From Neotamlana laminarinivorans (GTDB lineage: Bacteria > Bacteroidota > Bacteroidia > Flavobacteriales > Flavobacteriaceae): a stretch of 64,000 bases of DNA. The DNA lies in NCBI RefSeq assembly GCF_020523925.1, contig NZ_JAJAPW010000005.1, positions 156,217 through 220,216 on the forward strand, in the 5' to 3' direction. Under the pieces are notes generated by a model that worked only from the letters and a program-made list of their open reading frames with translations, was not told the origin of the DNA and did not search any database. Positions 63,901-64,000 of the stretch are shown here, in pieces (position 1 is the stretch's first letter; each line of letters starts with the position of its first letter). Both the position numbers and the translations under genes were made by a program.

Positions 63901-64000
63901 AAGTGTAGATGAAGACGATACAGTAAACATTGTAGTATTAGACGACGATAGTTTTGGCGGCGATGGTCCAAGCACCGGCACGATAACTATCACCAGTGGG
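57968..64000 (+). CDS. Giant secreted adhesin-like protein with TSP3-type calcium repeats, 3' end outside window
   Basis: The frame is open for 2,011 codons to the window edge. A signal peptide with a long n-region (residues 1-50, cleavage after ISLA) is followed by DTDGDNVADSIDLDDDNDG, the first thrombospondin-type-3 calcium repeat. Variable modules alternate with Asp-rich linkers: an NPSFE jelly-roll-like module (about residues 65-320), an Ig-like module (about 419-518), a cadherin-like module (about 560-654), and further unrelated modules between linkers A, B and C. The window ends in another cadherin-like module (SVDEDDTVNI). Such proteins in Flavobacteriaceae usually end in a type IX secretion or gliding-associated domain and act in adhesion or gliding; that end is not visible. 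Confidence 0.9.
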   Translation, partial: MNKTITLIKTLSAFKLKRFETNLRGFFLTSSFRIFLLFILLAFLPQISLAQDTDGDNVADSIDLDDDNDGILDTDEGYSATVTNYLANPSFESNNPNIGNQRGGSYLGPGTGNVGIAVDNWDLVWGTGDLYDNATRSDFAASDGSYYVGFHSGDGNNDTSYNQDSANTREVLIHNLANPLQAGVQYTLSFDLAAYDFDNNLNNTPPVEIEFYTINDDIATEGDHDSDGTPNYSDIDYIDLTDLYQDGNIEGDLATGNPGLIYQAKMGSAGLYDVVGWSSATFTFTPSSNIDRILLTPTSGSHEGVLIDNFTLVATGATFTSIDTDDDGTPDHLDIDSDGDGCYDADEAYGVSGTDSNSDGTYGGVITSADVDANGLVTAAGVSGNTYNTSPATLTNPPGDAFQIATTAVVDATALQNQSVFQGNSTTFTITSSSATSTETFASGSPNYSSGQTDVTSALIYQWQEDGIGLSNAGVYSGVNTDELNISDVTGLDGKVYTLVVTHPDNVCISVQNSATLSVTPDNDGDGIEDSVDTDDDNDGNPDVSDSNPFMPTAVDESVVAILNVATSINILNNDDFLPNNDLTNEGTTVITQIGGTAGGTIVIDNLTGELAYTPLATEAGSVVTVIYNVCNTDPNPDVCDTATVNITVTDGTTDSDNDGVLDVSDICPGYDDTADNDSDGVPDGCDLDDDNDGILDVNEMLCSPGFVDLDQTFSNTDTGTNGGTATASLTGLYPSNVVSVDATYEIQGGANWNSGVQSITGTTGISGAYVNTQPENTDFPNGDVAVYTYAFSEPVYNVEFKFGGLDNDDRADFSASGPSGSTPAVLSDINIGTTNLTINGQSAISTAGSSNAPGNAIQVQIQGPVEEIVITVGKEDGNSGNVTMQFYELQYCVISDTDGDTIPDYLDTDSDNDGCYDALEGGDNIPVGSVDGSGMLTGTVNGTSGVPNDVDVNNGQSVGTSADNTQYDSFGQCDQDNDGVLDANDVCNGSDDSADNDADGVPDGCDLDDDNDGILDTNEKDCDRLRYGLAVDDTAPSGTTFTDSSYNVSVTPTFTDTFSINNVHAVSDSDAFEVSNTYNTFNEYTTWDIAVSPANQDLYLIFTDFDQNNAADIGETITVSFYNGATLVNYNVREMGGNIQRSLNTFSAFQNGNNSTTSPTGNIDPADNRLIIDIPNFIDRIVVEVTITSYGAASPSSGNANTNFRIGSCFRDTDGDNLQDYLDADSDNDGCYDALEGGDNIPVGSVDGSGMLTGTVDGTTGVPNDVDVNNGQSAGTSADNTQYDSFGQCDQDNDGVLDANDVCNGFDDTADNDSDGVPDGCDLDDDNDGILDTEENLSCLTTNGFAVKHWSLYSYSETAENPWVAASGGSVGPDWRVEITEPYGGFNNVVLQPDYAPDDDFVVTNLSTQVNSTDGGTVLSFDQGLSVDDESSDPDYRSVSTSYPTGNYIITEALIKVPSTTGPSSLPQLRVLGSRFTLQQLYVAHDGSNNPTLNASDYRFVGQAVGNGTATPIFIPSSTNSYIKVLLTNQDGRAMSGTILQWSLDGGSSWQDVPFANSYPPNVICDTDGDTIPDQFDTDSDNDGCYDALEGGDNILVGSVDGSGMLTGTVNGTTGVPNDVDVNNGQSVGTSADNSQYDSFGQCDQDNDGILDANDICNGFDDSADIDSDGVPDGCDLDNDNDGILDTDEGASTSVSEEFEAAPASGAWTYGTNSNGDNQGDVNHSTDAVTNQGCDFSSIPSGPDGEYILVTDPAGGPTYFNGDASSFSSADLLNGSLSYYWINGTYDGSGAQDGTQNIQQVVLQGSTLSVRHTFDATGIYNAGWQLIQIDLDASSWVNNSDGSAITDTDLENVLSTLTNIIIEVETGGGSQVPPSTCAAGEYMGIDGVTFSTPSLDTDGDNTPDYLDNDSDGDGCPDAVEGTENIMSSDVDTNGRVTGGVNGSGIPTAVDSGLGQGVGSSTDASVSACVPTTVDDTASVDEDDTVNIVVLDDDSFGGDGPSTGTITITSG
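60656..61021 (+). repeat. Adhesin linker repeat A (122 codons)
   Basis: Codes DTDGDTIPDYLD through DDDNDGILDT, with four cysteines. It differs from linkers B and C at about 10 and 11 of 122 residues and has exactly the same length. Residues 897-1018 of the adhesin. Confidence 0.92.
61604..61969 (+). repeat. Adhesin linker repeat B (122 codons)
   Basis: Second copy, starting 948 bases (316 codons) after linker A, residues 1213-1334. The central block DALEGGDNIPVGSVDGSG is unchanged from copy A, and long stretches are near-identical at DNA level. Confidence 0.92.
62666..63031 (+). repeat. Adhesin linker repeat C (122 codons)
   Basis: Third copy, starting 1,062 bases (354 codons) after linker B, residues 1567-1688. 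It carries DNILVGSVDGSG where A and B have DNIPVGSVDGSG. A diverged first half recurs at about 58,934 and again at 63,656; a second half alone recurs at about 59,936-60,060. Confidence 0.92.

Noticed and set aside
1..64000. tRNA, rRNA, riboswitch, transposase or phage genes
   Set aside because: Intergenic regions are short and AT-rich; no cloverleaf, rRNA core sequence, transposase motif or terminal inverted repeat was seen by eye.

Overview
The window comes from a low-GC member of the Bacteroidota, most likely a marine Flavobacteriaceae; the genus cannot be resolved from sequence reading alone. The evidence is the gene set (PorV/PorQ-family outer-membrane protein, a long NusB, the PUR-type DUF3276 protein, the kpsF-tatC-lptB cluster and a thrombospondin-type-3 adhesin), the frequent TAnnTTTG-like -7 elements, and the lack of Shine-Dalgarno sequences before most genes.

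Region 1 (about 1-37,700, all + strand) is one very large surface-polysaccharide locus of about 38 genes, most of them overlapping or a few bases apart. It opens with the 3' end of a Wzc-like tyrosine kinase and a Wzm/Wzt-like ABC exporter pair. It then carries about 18 clear and 3 probable glycosyltransferases, two or three sulfotransferase-family genes plus a third of a different subtype, three methyltransferases, a DegT aminotransferase, a WbqC protein, a polysaccharide pyruvyl transferase, and a two-gene nonulosonic (sialic-like) acid cassette. It ends with an O-antigen ligase/polymerase-type membrane protein and a WcaJ-type initiating phosphoglycosyl transferase. Together these predict a long anionic glycan that is sulfated, pyruvylated, methylated and nonulosonate-bearing. 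It would be started on undecaprenyl phosphate, built in the cytoplasm, exported by the ABC transporter and ligated or polymerised outside. No Wzx flippase is present. The nonulosonate cassette is distinctive: a NeuB that ends where the SAF domain would begin and looks like the 9-phosphate synthases, followed by a CMP-sugar synthetase fused to an intact KdsC-like phosphatase, with no NeuC epimerase. That fits a Kdn-type route from a hexose 6-phosphate.

Region 2 (37,711-44,746) holds a DUF4105 membrane protein and a PorV/PorQ-family protein on the - strand, pssA and a TerC protein on the + strand, a doubtful small membrane ORF, and the - strand operon kpsF-tatC-lptB. Region 3 (44,929-57,554) is ordinary housekeeping: recQ, a cyclophilin-FKBP fusion, a small cluster (unknown protein, DinB/YfiT-like, GNAT), a thioredoxin-fold protein, a CsaA-like protein, an M14 carboxypeptidase, a DUF3276 protein, an MsbA-like ABC exporter, nusB, a DUF1573 lipoprotein and yajC.

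Region 4 (57,968 to the window end) is the first 2,011 codons of one giant secreted adhesin-like gene. Its Asp-rich calcium-binding repeats flank unrelated variable modules. Three 122-residue linkers, about 91 percent identical to each other and identical in length, are spaced in frame, which suggests module shuffling by recombination. No rRNA, tRNA, CRISPR array or insertion sequence was recognised.
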